In this document: positions 43,047 through 52,953 of the stretch, piece by piece
Layout: each line of letters opens with the position of its first letter
Numbering within the stretch: position 1 is the stretch's first letter
Source: Conexibacter sp. CPCC 205762
GTDB lineage: Bacteria; Actinomycetota; Thermoleophilia; Solirubrobacterales; Solirubrobacteraceae
DNA: 64,000 nt
Reading direction: 5' to 3'
Assembly (NCBI RefSeq): GCF_030646155.1
Contig: NZ_JAUTDN010000038.1
Location: 1 to 64,000, forward strand
Program-made: the position numbers and the translations under genes
Notes under the pieces: generated by a model
What the model was told of the DNA's origin: nothing
The model's input: the letters and a program-made list of their open reading frames with translations, nothing else
Database searches by the model: none

Positions 43047-44349
43047 CAAGCTTCTCTTCGACCGCATCGACGAGCCCGGCCTCGACACGATCGAGGTCTA
43101 CAAGCGCCGCGGCGGCTACCAGCAGCTCGAGCGCGCGCTGAGAATGACGCCCGAGGAGGTTCTCCAGAACCTGCTCGACTCCGGCCTGCGCGGCCGCGGC
43201 GGCGCCGGCTTCGCGATGGGCAAGAAGGTCTCGTTCCTGCCCAGAGGCGGGATGGACAAGTACCTCGTCTGCAACGCGGACGAGTCGGAGCCGGGGACCT
43301 TCAAGGACCGCGAGCTGATGCAGAAGTCGCCGCATATGCTGATCGAGGGCATGGTCATCGCGGCGTACGCGGCCGGCGCCAACCGCTCCTTCATCTACAT
43401 CCGCGGCGAGTACGAGCTGCAGGCGATGAAGCTGGAGGCGGCGCTGATCGAGGCGCGCGAGGCCGGCTACCTGGGCGAGGACATCCTCGGCTCGGGCCAC
43501 TCGCAGACGCTCTACCTGCACCGCGGCGCCGGCGCCTACATCTGCGGCGAGGAGACCGGCCTGCTCGACTCGCTCGAGGGCAAGCGCGGCAACCCGCGCC
43601 TGAAGCCGCCGTTCCCGGCCAACCAGGGCCTCTACCAGGGCCCGACGCTGATCAACAACGTCGAGACGCTCGCGACCGTCCCGCACATCATCCGCATGAG
43701 CGGCACGGAGTACGCGAAGCTCGGCGTCGAGAACTCCGCCGGCACGAAGCTGATCTCGATCTCCGGCAACGTCCAGAGACCCGGCAACTACGAGATAGAG
43801 CTGGGCATGAAGGCCAGAGACATCATCTACGGCCTCGCCGGCGGTCCCGAGCCGGGCCGCGAGATCAAGTTCTGGTTCCCGGGCGGCTCCTCCTCGCCGG
43901 TGCTCAAGCCGGAGGACCTCGACCGCGGCTACGACTTCGACTCGATGGCGAGAGCGGGCTCGATGCTCGGCTCCGGCGCGATCATCGTCGTCGACGACTC
44001 CAACTCGGTCGTCGACGTCGCGCTGACGCTGGCGAAGTTCTACAGACACGAGTCGTGCGGCAAGTGCACGCCGTGCCGCGAGGGCACCAACTGGACCGTC
44101 AAGATGCTCGAGCGGATCCACGCCGGCGACGCGACGCCGATGGACCTCGACATCATCGCCTCGGTCCAGGACCAGATCATGGGCAACTGCCTCTGCGTCC
44201 TCGGCGACGCGATGGCGATGCCGCTCTCCTCGATGGTCGCGAAGTTCCGCGACGAGTTCGAGCAGTACATCGAGGACAAGCGCGCCGCCGCCGGTCTCGG
44301 CGAGATCCCCGAGCCGACTCCGATCGAGATCGCAGGAGCTGCCGCGTAA
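43039..44349 (+). CDS. nuoF: NADH-quinone oxidoreductase subunit F
   Basis: 436 residues. NADH and FMN site: GRGGAGFAMGKK, NADESEPGTFKDR, GAGAYICGEETGLLDSLEGKRGNPR. The N3 4Fe-4S cluster is held by ESCGKCTPCREG and the Cys in GNCLC. Electron entry point of complex I. TAATG overlap with nuoG. Confidence 0.96.
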   Translation: MADKLLFDRIDEPGLDTIEVYKRRGGYQQLERALRMTPEEVLQNLLDSGLRGRGGAGFAMGKKVSFLPRGGMDKYLVCNADESEPGTFKDRELMQKSPHMLIEGMVIAAYAAGANRSFIYIRGEYELQAMKLEAALIEAREAGYLGEDILGSGHSQTLYLHRGAGAYICGEETGLLDSLEGKRGNPRLKPPFPANQGLYQGPTLINNVETLATVPHIIRMSGTEYAKLGVENSAGTKLISISGNVQRPGNYEIELGMKARDIIYGLAGGPEPGREIKFWFPGGSSSPVLKPEDLDRGYDFDSMARAGSMLGSGAIIVVDDSNSVVDVALTLAKFYRHESCGKCTPCREGTNWTVKMLERIHAGDATPMDLDIIASVQDQIMGNCLCVLGDAMAMPLSSMVAKFRDEFEQYIEDKRAAAGLGEIPEPTPIEIAGAAA

Positions 44350-46817
44350 TGCCCCGTCCCGAAGAGAGATTCGTCACGTTCTCGATCGACGGGCGCGAGG
44401 TCAGCGCCCCCGCGGGCGTGATGCTGGCCGACGGCGCCAAGTACGGCGACATCGAGATCCCCGTCTTCTGCTACGAGCCGAAGCTCGGCGCGCCGGTCGG
44501 CGCCTGCCGCATGTGCCTCGTGGAAGTCGAGGGCATACCGAAGCTGCAGACCGCCTGCTCGACGCCGGTCAAGGACGGCATGGTCGTCCACACGCAGACG
44601 CAGCGCGTGAGAGAGGCGCAGAACTCGGTCGTCGAGTTCCTGCTCGTCAACCACCCGCTCGACTGCCCCGTCTGCGACAAGGGCGGCGAGTGCCCGCTGC
44701 AGGACATCACCTTCGGCTGGGGCCGCGGCATCTCGCGGATGGTCGAGCCCAAGCGCCACTTCAGAAAGCCGGTCGAGCTGTCGCCGCTGATCGCGATCGA
44801 CCGCGAGCGCTGCATCCTCTGCTACCGCTGCGTGCGCTTCTCGCAGGAGGTCAGCGAGGACTACCAGCTGATCCTCAACGAGCGCGGCGCCTCCTCGTTC
44901 GTCGGCACCTTCGACGGCCACCCGTACGTCGCGCCGTTCAGCGGCAACATCGTCGAGCTGTGCCCGGTCGGCGCGCTCACCTCGCGCGCCTACCGCTTCC
45001 GCGCGCGCCCCTGGGACATCGAGGGCTCCGGCTCCGTCTGCACCCACTGCCCGGCGCAGTGCAACGTCGAGTTCACCGTCCGCGACGAGCGCGTCCTGCG
45101 CGTGCTCGCGCGCGACAACCACGGCGTCGACGACGGCTGGCTGTGCGACAAGGGCCGCTTCGCCTACCAGGCGATCCACAGCGACGAGCGGATCACCGAG
45201 CCGCTCGTGCGCAACCCCGACAGCGGCGAGCTGGAGCCGGCGACGTGGGAGTACGCGCTCGACGTCGCCGCCTCCGCGATCGAACAGGCCGGCAGCTCGG
45301 TCGCCGCGATCGCCGGCGGCACGACGACCAACGAGGAGGGCTTCCTCCTCCAGCGGCTGGTGCGCGCGGTCGGCTCGGCCGACCTCGACTCGCGCGCCGG
45401 CCTGCCGCCGGTCCCGGCCGAGACGCAGCGCGCGCTCGCCGCGCCCGCGCTGCAGGCGACGATCCCGGACATCGAGTTCGCGCACACCGTGCTGCTGCTC
45501 GGCACCGACCCGATCGACGACGTCGCCTCGCTCGACCTGCGGATCCGCAAGGGCGTCCGCCGCAACGGCGTCAAGCTGGCCGTCGCGACGAGCCGCCCGA
45601 GCGCGCTCGACGCCAATTCGAGACTGTGGCTGCGCTACGCGCCCGGCGCCGAGCACGCCTTCGTGGCGGCGCTGGCGGCGGCCGTCGGCGGTGCCGACGG
45701 CGTCGAGGCGCTGTGCGAGAAGGCCGACGCCGACCCGAAGGCGGTCGCCGCGCTCGCGCAGCTGCTGCAGGACGGCGGCGAGGATGTCGTGATCGTCTGG
45801 GGCCAGCGCATCGGCGCCGCCCCGCTGCCGTCGCTGCTGAACCTGGCGGCCGCGCTGAGACTGGGCGAGCGCGCTGGCGCCGGCCTGATCGAGGTGCCGG
45901 TCGGCGGCAACGCGCGCGGCCTGCGCGAGGTCGGCGTCCAGAGCAACGCCGGCCCCGGCCTGAAGGACGCGAAGGCCGGCAAGAGCGCGCACGAGATCGC
46001 GCAGCAGGCGGCCGACGGCAAGCTGACGACGCTCTACCTGCTGCACGCCGACCCGGTCCGCGACTACGCCGACCGGCGGCTGTGGGAGCGCGCCCTGCAG
46101 GGCGCCGAGGCGGTCGTCGCGCACGCGACGCTGCTGAGCGACGCCCTGCGCGCGACCGCGACCGTCGTCTTCCCGGCCGAGTCCTACGCGGAGAAGGAGG
46201 GCACGATCGTCAACCTCGACGGCCGCGTCCAGCGCCTTCGCCCCGCGATCGGCCGGCCCGGCTCGGTCCGCGCCGAGTGGCAGGTGCTCGCCGACGTCGC
46301 CAAGCGCGCCGGCCACGACCCGCAGGTGCTGACCGGCCCGATCGTCACGCAGCAGGTCGTCGCCGCCGTCCCGTTCTACGGCGGCCTGACGCTGGAGGAG
46401 ATCGGCGGCAAGGGCGTCCGCTGGCAGGAGCGCGACGCGGCCTCGGCCGCGCCGGAGGCGCCCGCCGGCCCGTTCGAGGCCGGCGAGCCGCTGGCCGCGC
46501 CGAGACCGAACGGCGCGCTGCGGCTCGGCACCTACCGTTCGATCTGGGCGGCGCCCGAGGTCGAGGTCTCGCCGGCGCTGAAGTTCCTGACCGCCAAGCA
46601 GCAGGCCGAGATCTCACCGGTCGACGCCGACCGCATCGGCGTCGACAACGGCGGCCGCGTGACGGTCAGCGCCGGCGACGTGAGCGTGCTGGCGAGCGTC
46701 TTCGTGCGCGGCAACGTCCCCGCCGGAACGGTCTTCCTCGCCGAGGCGACCGCTGAGCAGTCCGCGACCGAGCTGCTGGGCGGGGAGCCCGGGCTCGTGG
46801 AGGTCCGTCCCGCATGA
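44349..46817 (+). CDS. nuoG: NADH-quinone oxidoreductase subunit G
   Basis: 822 residues. N-terminal 2Fe-2S domain (CYEPKLGAPVGACRMC), His/Cys-ligated cluster (CPVCDKGGECPLQ), 4Fe-4S motif CILCYRCVRF, and CTHCPAQCNVEF with a downstream Cys in GWLCDKGRF, the arrangement that binds the off-pathway N7 cluster in some bacteria. The C-terminal half is molybdopterin-oxidoreductase-like but is not expected to bind the cofactor. Overlaps nuoF and nuoH by 1 and 4 bases. Confidence 0.95.
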   Translation: MPRPEERFVTFSIDGREVSAPAGVMLADGAKYGDIEIPVFCYEPKLGAPVGACRMCLVEVEGIPKLQTACSTPVKDGMVVHTQTQRVREAQNSVVEFLLVNHPLDCPVCDKGGECPLQDITFGWGRGISRMVEPKRHFRKPVELSPLIAIDRERCILCYRCVRFSQEVSEDYQLILNERGASSFVGTFDGHPYVAPFSGNIVELCPVGALTSRAYRFRARPWDIEGSGSVCTHCPAQCNVEFTVRDERVLRVLARDNHGVDDGWLCDKGRFAYQAIHSDERITEPLVRNPDSGELEPATWEYALDVAASAIEQAGSSVAAIAGGTTTNEEGFLLQRLVRAVGSADLDSRAGLPPVPAETQRALAAPALQATIPDIEFAHTVLLLGTDPIDDVASLDLRIRKGVRRNGVKLAVATSRPSALDANSRLWLRYAPGAEHAFVAALAAAVGGADGVEALCEKADADPKAVAALAQLLQDGGEDVVIVWGQRIGAAPLPSLLNLAAALRLGERAGAGLIEVPVGGNARGLREVGVQSNAGPGLKDAKAGKSAHEIAQQAADGKLTTLYLLHADPVRDYADRRLWERALQGAEAVVAHATLLSDALRATATVVFPAESYAEKEGTIVNLDGRVQRLRPAIGRPGSVRAEWQVLADVAKRAGHDPQVLTGPIVTQQVVAAVPFYGGLTLEEIGGKGVRWQERDAASAAPEAPAGPFEAGEPLAAPRPNGALRLGTYRSIWAAPEVEVSPALKFLTAKQQAEISPVDADRIGVDNGGRVTVSAGDVSVLASVFVRGNVPAGTVFLAEATAEQSATELLGGEPGLVEVRPA

Positions 46818-47848
46818 GCAGTGTGCTGACCTTCGCCACGGTCGGGTTCGCCGAGGCCTGGTGGATCCAGATCATCAAGGCGGTGATCATCTTCCTCGTC
46901 GGCTTCACGCTCGTGCCGCTCGCCCTGATGCTGGACCGCAAGCTGATGGGTCGCATGCAGATGCGCTACGGCCCCAACCGCGTCGGCCCGTTCGGCGCGC
47001 TGCAGCCGATGGCCGACATCGGCAAGCTGCTGTTCAAGCAGCAGTTCCGCCCGAGAACGTCGGTCGGCTTCCTGTTCGCCGTCGCGCCCGCGATCTCGAT
47101 GGTCTGCGCGGCCGGCGCCTTCGCCGTGATCCCGTTCGGCAACACCGTCGACATCTTCGGCAAGGAGGTCGGCCTCTACGGCATCGACGTCTCGATCGGG
47201 ATCCTCTTCGTCTTCGCCTTCAGCGCCCTGTCGGTCTACGGGCTGATGCTCGGCGGCTGGGCGTCGGGCTCGAAGTACTCCTTCCTCGGCGCGATGCGCT
47301 CCGCCGCCCAGCTGATCTCCTACGAGGTCTCGATGGGCCTCTCGCTCGTCGGCGTCGTGATAACCGCCGGCACGCTGTCGCTGACGGGGATCGTCGAGGC
47401 GCAGGCGGGCATGTGGTTCATCGTCCCGCAGCTGGTCGGCTTCCTCATCTTCCTGCTGGCCGCGTTCGCCGAGACGAACCGCCCGCCGTTCGACCTCACC
47501 GAGGCCGACGCCGAGCTGGTCGGCGGCTACTCGACCGAGTACGGCGGCGGCCGCTTCGCCGCCTACTACGCGGCCGAGTACTTCCACCTCGTGATCGCCT
47601 CCGCGATCGCCGTGACGATGTTCTTCGGCGGCTGGATGCTGCCGTTCGGGATCGACCCGCCGCAGTGGGTCGACCCGATCGTCGTGATCGTCAAGACGGT
47701 GCTGGTCGTCTGCTTCTTCATCTGGGCGCGCACGACGTTCCCGCGTCCGCGCTACGACCAGCTGATGTCGCTCGGCTGGAAGATCCTGCTGCCCCTGGCC
47801 ACGGCGAACGCGCTCGTGACCGCAATCCTCGTGGTGGTGACCCACTGA
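46814..47848 (+). CDS. nuoH: NADH-quinone oxidoreductase subunit H
   Basis: 344 residues, eight membrane helices. Forms the joint between peripheral arm and membrane arm; the quinone-site loop AETNRPPFDLTEADAELVGGYSTEYGG is fully conserved, as is RMQMRYGPNRVGPFG. ATGA overlap with nuoG, TGATG with nuoI. Confidence 0.96.
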   Translation: MSSVLTFATVGFAEAWWIQIIKAVIIFLVGFTLVPLALMLDRKLMGRMQMRYGPNRVGPFGALQPMADIGKLLFKQQFRPRTSVGFLFAVAPAISMVCAAGAFAVIPFGNTVDIFGKEVGLYGIDVSIGILFVFAFSALSVYGLMLGGWASGSKYSFLGAMRSAAQLISYEVSMGLSLVGVVITAGTLSLTGIVEAQAGMWFIVPQLVGFLIFLLAAFAETNRPPFDLTEADAELVGGYSTEYGGGRFAAYYAAEYFHLVIASAIAVTMFFGGWMLPFGIDPPQWVDPIVVIVKTVLVVCFFIWARTTFPRPRYDQLMSLGWKILLPLATANALVTAILVVVTH

Positions 47849-48381
47849 TGGCCTGGACCCCCGGCGACGACGTCATCGCCGTTCAGCGCGCCCCGGAGCC
47901 CGGCGGCGCCGGCGGCGCCTACCGCGCCTTCGGCGAGACGCTCCGCGGCCTCAAGACGACCTTCGCCCGCATGCTGGAGAGACCGGTCGTCTACCAGTAC
48001 CCGGAGCAGAAGCTGCCGGTCTACCCGCGCTTCCGCGGTCGCCACAAGCTGCACAGATTCTCCGACACCGGCCTGGAGAAGTGCGTCGGCTGCTCGCTCT
48101 GCGCCGCCGCCTGCCCGGCCGACTGCATCCGCGTCGTCGCGGCGGAGAACACGCCCGAGCACCGCGTCTCGGCCGGCGAGCGCTACGCCGCCGTGTACGA
48201 GATCAACCTCTCGCGCTGCATCTTCTGCGGCTACTGCGAGGTCGCGTGCCCGTTCGACGCGATCACGATGGGCCACGACTACGAGATGTCCGACTACAAC
48301 CGCCAGGACCTCATCTTCACGAAGGAGATGCTCCTGGCCGAGCCGCTCGAGCGCACGCCGCTGCGGACCGAGGACGAGTAG
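47848..48381 (+). CDS. nuoI: NADH-quinone oxidoreductase subunit I
   Basis: 177 residues; ferredoxin-like subunit with two 4Fe-4S clusters (N6a, N6b): CVGCSLCAAACPADC and CIFCGYCEVACPFDA. FRGRHKLHRF upstream is typical of the family. Confidence 0.96.
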   Translation: MAWTPGDDVIAVQRAPEPGGAGGAYRAFGETLRGLKTTFARMLERPVVYQYPEQKLPVYPRFRGRHKLHRFSDTGLEKCVGCSLCAAACPADCIRVVAAENTPEHRVSAGERYAAVYEINLSRCIFCGYCEVACPFDAITMGHDYEMSDYNRQDLIFTKEMLLAEPLERTPLRTEDE

Positions 48382-48390
48382 GCGAACCTC

Positions 48391-49107
48391 ATGTCCGCTG
48401 TCATCTTCTTCATCGCGGCGATCGGCGCGCTCGCGGGCGCGATCGGCGTCGTCACGCTCAGAAACCCCTTCTACAGCGTGCTGTCGCTGGTCGGCCACCT
48501 GATCTCGCTCTCAGCGCTCTTCCTGCTGCTGCGGGCCGAGTTCCTCGCCGCCGCGCAGGTGATCGTCTACGCCGGCGCCGTCACCGTCCTGTACGTCTTC
48601 GTCGTCTCCTACGTCGGCGACGGCACCGTCCCGCTCGGCCCCGGCGGCCTGCGGCTGCGCAACGTCTCGATGCTGTTCGTCGGGATGCTGTTCGTCGAGC
48701 TGGCGATCGCGATCCTCGGCTCCGGCCTGAAGGCGATCGACGGCAAGGGCGCGCCCTACGTGCTCGGCTTCGGCTCGCCCGAGTCGATCGGCGAGGCGCT
48801 GCTGACGAAGTTCCTGCTGCCGTTCGAGCTGGCCTCGCTGCTGCTGCTCGTCGCCGCCGTCGGCGCGGTCATGCTCGCGCGCCGTCGCGCCGGCGGCCGC
48901 ACGCTGGAGGACATCGCCTACGACGACACGCGCTACATCACGCCGCGCACGCTCTTCTCCGGCACGATGGCCGAGGCCGTCGGCGCGCTGCACGCGCCGC
49001 CGGAGGACCCGCGCGAGACCGCGCGCCAGACGGCGCCGTACGTCCCGCCGTCCAAGCGCGAGCCGGTCCCGACTCCCGTTGCCGACGACGACGCCAAGGA
49101 GGACTGA
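48391..49107 (+). CDS. nuoJ: NADH-quinone oxidoreductase subunit J
   Basis: 238 residues, five membrane helices in the first ~170 (ALAGAIGVVTLRNPFYSVLSLVGHL; AAQVIVYAGAVTVLYVFVV, the helix with the pi-bulge). The ~65-residue hydrophilic C-terminal tail is an extension common in actinobacterial NuoJ. Confidence 0.94.
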   Translation: MSAVIFFIAAIGALAGAIGVVTLRNPFYSVLSLVGHLISLSALFLLLRAEFLAAAQVIVYAGAVTVLYVFVVSYVGDGTVPLGPGGLRLRNVSMLFVGMLFVELAIAILGSGLKAIDGKGAPYVLGFGSPESIGEALLTKFLLPFELASLLLLVAAVGAVMLARRRAGGRTLEDIAYDDTRYITPRTLFSGTMAEAVGALHAPPEDPRETARQTAPYVPPSKREPVPTPVADDDAKED

Positions 49108-49110
49108 CCC

Positions 49111-49410
49111 ATGGACATCGGTTGGTACCTGGTCGTCTCGGCCCTGATCTTCTGCATCGGCTTCGGCGGTGTGCTCACGCGGCGCAACCCGCTCGTGATC
49201 CTGCTCTGCCTGGAGCTGATGCTCAACGCCGCGAACCTGTCGCTGATCGCCTTCTCCCGCATGCACGGGAACGCGGACGGGCAGATCTTCGCGCTGATCG
49301 TGATGGTCGTCGCCGCCTGCGAGGTCGCCGTCGGCCTCGGCCTGATCGTCGCGATCTTCCGCCGCAAGCTGCCGATCGACGTGGATGAGCTGAAGGAGCT
49401 TCAAGGGTGA
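49111..49410 (+). CDS. nuoK: NADH-quinone oxidoreductase subunit K
   Basis: 99 residues, three helices. Conserved membrane Glu residues in LCLELMLNAANL and VAACEVAVGLGLIVAIFR belong to the proton path. Starts 3 bp after nuoJ, overlaps nuoL by four bases. Notable for having no AGA codon, unlike its neighbours. Confidence 0.95.
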   Translation: MDIGWYLVVSALIFCIGFGGVLTRRNPLVILLCLELMLNAANLSLIAFSRMHGNADGQIFALIVMVVAACEVAVGLGLIVAIFRRKLPIDVDELKELQG

Positions 49411-51425
49411 GCACTACGACCTGGGGCTGGCTCGTCCTCGCCTTCCCGCTGGCGGGGACGATCCTCATCGGCCTCGGCCACAAGCGGCTGGGGAGAGGGC
49501 CCGCCGGTGCGATCGGCACCGCGGCGATCCTGCTCGCCTTCCTGTCGGCGGTCGCCGCGCTCGTCTCGCTGCAGGACCACGAGAGAGAGCACCGCCAGCT
49601 CGTCTCCTCGCTGTGGGACTACGCCGTCACCGGCTCGATCGACGCGAGACTGGCGATCCTGGTCGATCCGCTGTCGGTCTTCATGATGCTCGTGATCACG
49701 GGCGTCTCGACGCTGATCCACCTGTACTCGACGAGCTACATGAAGAGCGACCGCGGCAACGCGCGCTACTTCGCGTACCTGAACTTCTTCGTCTTCTCGA
49801 TGCTGGTGCTGGTGCTGGCGGCGAACTTCTTCCTGCTGATCGTCGGCTGGGCGTTCGTCGGCGCCGCCTCCTACCTGCTGATCTCCTTCTGGTACCGCCG
49901 CGAGACGGCGACCAAGGCCGGCATCAAGGCGTTCGTGATCAACGTCGTCGGCGACGTCGGCCTCGTGCTCGGCACCTTCTTCATCCTGCGCCACAGCGGC
50001 ACGCTCGACTTCCTCGGCACCTTCAGAGCGGTCGAGGAGGGGGCGTTCGCGTCCCACAACGGGGCGCTCGTGGCCGGCTGCCTGCTGCTGCTCGTCGGCG
50101 CCTTCGCGAAGTCGGCGCAGATCCCGTTCCACACCTGGCTCCCGGACGCGATGGAGGGCCCGACGCCGGTCTCCTCGCTGATCCACGCCGCGACGATGGT
50201 GACCGCGGGCGTCTACCTGATCAGCCGCATGCACCCGCTCTTCGAGCACGCTCCGGCGGCCGCCGACGTCGGCGCGATCGTCGGCTGCGTCACCTTGCTG
50301 GTGGCCGGCACGATCGCGCTCGTCCAGACCGACATCAAGCGCGTGATCGCCTACTCGACGATGTCCCAGATCGGCTACATGATCATGGGCGTCTCGGCCG
50401 GGGCCTACGCGGCCGGCATGTTCCACCTGCTGACGCACGCCTTCTTCAAGGCGCTGCTGTTCATGGCGGCCGGCTCGATCATCGGCGCGATGGCGGGCGC
50501 CCAGTCGCTCGACAAGATGTCCGGCTTCAAGAGATCGATGCCGTTCACGTTCGGCTGCTTCGTCGTCGGCGGCCTCGCGCTGTCGGGCGTGCCGCCGTTC
50601 TCCGGCTTCTTCTCCAAGGACGAGATCCTCGCCTACGTCGGCGCGCGCGGCGACTGGTACGTCGTGCTCTACATCGCCGGCTACGTCGGCGCCTTCCTGA
50701 CCGGCATCTACACCTGGCGGATGATCTTCCGCGCCTTCTTCAACAGACCGTCGCCGGAGGCGGTGGAGCTGGAGCACGGGCACATCGCCCACGCCGAGTT
50801 CCCGACCAACCCGGCCAACGGCGAGCGCGAGGACACCGAGGTCGGCTTCCCCGGCCCGGAGCACGTGGTCGCCGAGCGCGAGATCCCGATGAAGGTCGCG
50901 ATGGGCCTGCTGGCGCTCGGCGCGACGATACTCGGGGCGCTGCAGATCCCGTTCGTCTCGCACGTGATCGAGAGCTTCCTCGAGCCGTCGTTCGAGGACT
51001 CGACGCTCTACAGCAGCATCCACCCGAGCGACGGGCTTGTCTGGTTCGGCATGATCCTCGGCACGGTGCTCGCGCTGGTCGGGATCGCGATCGCCCACTT
51101 CATCTGGGTCCGCAAGCCGGGCACGTCGGCCGCGATCCAGGCGCGCTTCAAGGCCGTCCACACCTTCCTGTGGCACAAGTGGTACTTCGACGAGCTGATC
51201 GACTTCCTGATCGTGCGGCCGTGGAGCGCCCTCGGCACCTTCTGCCGCACCTGGTTCGAGACGGTGATCGCCGAAGGGCTGCTGATCGGCGGCACGACCG
51301 GTGTCGTCAAGGCCGGCTCGCAAGCGGTCCGCACGCTGCAGACCGGCTTCCTGCGCTACTACGCCGCGCTGCTGCTGCTCGGCGGAGCGGGCGTCGTCCT
51401 GTACTTCCTGATCCAGAGCTCGTGA
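49407..51425 (+). CDS. nuoL: NADH-quinone oxidoreductase subunit L
   Basis: 672 residues, antiporter-like proton-pumping subunit. Key features: HLYSTSYMKSD, the GWAFVGAASYLLI segment, KSAQIPFHTWLPDAMEGPTPVSSLIHAATMVTAG, and C-terminal region with the long lateral helix (after about 550). GTG start overlapping nuoK. Confidence 0.95.
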   Translation: MSTTTWGWLVLAFPLAGTILIGLGHKRLGRGPAGAIGTAAILLAFLSAVAALVSLQDHEREHRQLVSSLWDYAVTGSIDARLAILVDPLSVFMMLVITGVSTLIHLYSTSYMKSDRGNARYFAYLNFFVFSMLVLVLAANFFLLIVGWAFVGAASYLLISFWYRRETATKAGIKAFVINVVGDVGLVLGTFFILRHSGTLDFLGTFRAVEEGAFASHNGALVAGCLLLLVGAFAKSAQIPFHTWLPDAMEGPTPVSSLIHAATMVTAGVYLISRMHPLFEHAPAAADVGAIVGCVTLLVAGTIALVQTDIKRVIAYSTMSQIGYMIMGVSAGAYAAGMFHLLTHAFFKALLFMAAGSIIGAMAGAQSLDKMSGFKRSMPFTFGCFVVGGLALSGVPPFSGFFSKDEILAYVGARGDWYVVLYIAGYVGAFLTGIYTWRMIFRAFFNRPSPEAVELEHGHIAHAEFPTNPANGEREDTEVGFPGPEHVVAEREIPMKVAMGLLALGATILGALQIPFVSHVIESFLEPSFEDSTLYSSIHPSDGLVWFGMILGTVLALVGIAIAHFIWVRKPGTSAAIQARFKAVHTFLWHKWYFDELIDFLIVRPWSALGTFCRTWFETVIAEGLLIGGTTGVVKAGSQAVRTLQTGFLRYYAALLLLGGAGVVLYFLIQSS

Positions 51426-51435
51426 GGCAGAGCTG

Positions 51436-52953
51436 ATGACTCTCTCGATTCTCATCTGGCTGCCGCTCGTCGTCGCCGTCCTCGGGGCGATCCTCGGCGC
51501 CAAGGTCGCGCCGAAGCTGTCGCTGGTCGGCTCGCTCGTCACGCTCGGGATCGCGATCTCGTTCGTCGTCCGCTTCAAGAGCGGCGAGGACGGCCTCCAG
51601 TTCGTCACCGACACCTCGTGGATCTCGACGCTCGGGATCTCCTACAAGCTCGGCGTCGACGGCCTCAACGTGCTCCTGCTGCTGCTGGCGGCCTTCCTCT
51701 TCGCGCTCGTGTTCGTCTACGCGAACCTCAGAGAGTGGGAGCGCCCCGGGCTCTTCTACTTCTGGCTCGGCGTCGCGCAGACGGCGGTGCTCGGCGCCTT
51801 CGTCGCGCAGGACCTGATCCTGTTCGTCGCCTTCTTCGACCTGATGCTGATCCCGTTCTACTTCCTGACCGGGATCTGGGGCAACGGCACGCGCGAGGAG
51901 CGCGTCCGCGGCACGCAGAAGCTCGTCATCTACACGCTCGTCGGCTCGCTGCTGATGCTCGTCGCGGCGATCGCGACCGGCGTCCTGACGGCCGAGCAGC
52001 ACGACACGAGACTGAACTTCGCGATCTCGGCGCTGCAGGAGCTGCCGCTCTCGAAGGGCTCGCAGGAGTGGATCTTCCTCTGCTTCGCGGCCGCCTTCCT
52101 CGTCAAGATGCCGGCCTTCCCGCTGCACGGCTGGCTGCCCGACGGCTACAAGGCGATGCCGCTGCCGGCGCTCGGCGTCTTCTCCGGCGTGCTCTCGAAG
52201 GTCGCCGCCTACGGCTTCCTGCGGATCGTGCTGCCGGTCTTCCCGGACGCCTCGGTCCACTTCCAGGAGCTGCTGCTGCTGATCGCGCTCGGCTCGATCC
52301 TGTATGGCTCGGTGATGGCCTTCTCGGCGCAGAACGTGCGGCTCGTCGTCGCCTTCTCGTCGGTCGCGCAGATGGGCTTCATCACGCTCGGCATCTTCGC
52401 CCTCAACGAGGACGGGGCCCAGGGCGCGCTGCTGCAGATGGTCAACCACGGTCTCGTGACCGTGCCGCTGTTCTTCATCGTCGGCCTGCTGGCTGCGCGT
52501 GCCGGCGGCTCGGAGGAGATCAAGGACCTCGGCGGCATCGCCTTCCGCGCGCCGGTGCTGGCGACGCTCTTCCTGATCGTCTCGCTGGCGACGCTGGCGA
52601 TGCCCGGCTCGGCCAACTTCGCGGGCGAGTTCCTGATCCTGCTCGGCGTCTTCAACGCGAAGGCCGCGTTCGCCTTCTTCGCCTCGATCGGCGTCGCGCT
52701 GGCGGCGGTCTACATGCTGCGCGCGTTCATCAAGTCGATGCACAACCGCGTCAACCCGAGCGTCGACTCGCGTGAGATCTCCTTCAGCGACCTCGGCGTG
52801 CTGCTGCCGTCGGTCGTGGTGATCCTGGCGCTCGCGCTCTACCCGCAGTTCGGCTTGAAGAAGAGCGAGCAGACGACGAAGCAGACGGTCGCGCAGGTGC
52901 AGGCGAAGACCGGTCAGCTGACGGCAGACAAGACCTCCGAGGAGCAGAGATGA
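51436..52953 (+). CDS. nuoM: NADH-quinone oxidoreductase subunit M
   Basis: 505 residues, antiporter-like. Contains DLMLIPFYFLTGIWG, FLVKMPAFPLHGWLPDGYKAMPLPALGVFSGVLSKVAAYGFLRI and SFSSVAQMGF; buried Lys and Glu of the proton channel are in these helices. Ends with a polar Lys/Gln tail. ATGA overlap with nuoN. Confidence 0.95.
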   Translation: MTLSILIWLPLVVAVLGAILGAKVAPKLSLVGSLVTLGIAISFVVRFKSGEDGLQFVTDTSWISTLGISYKLGVDGLNVLLLLLAAFLFALVFVYANLREWERPGLFYFWLGVAQTAVLGAFVAQDLILFVAFFDLMLIPFYFLTGIWGNGTREERVRGTQKLVIYTLVGSLLMLVAAIATGVLTAEQHDTRLNFAISALQELPLSKGSQEWIFLCFAAAFLVKMPAFPLHGWLPDGYKAMPLPALGVFSGVLSKVAAYGFLRIVLPVFPDASVHFQELLLLIALGSILYGSVMAFSAQNVRLVVAFSSVAQMGFITLGIFALNEDGAQGALLQMVNHGLVTVPLFFIVGLLAARAGGSEEIKDLGGIAFRAPVLATLFLIVSLATLAMPGSANFAGEFLILLGVFNAKAAFAFFASIGVALAAVYMLRAFIKSMHNRVNPSVDSREISFSDLGVLLPSVVVILALALYPQFGLKKSEQTTKQTVAQVQAKTGQLTADKTSEEQR

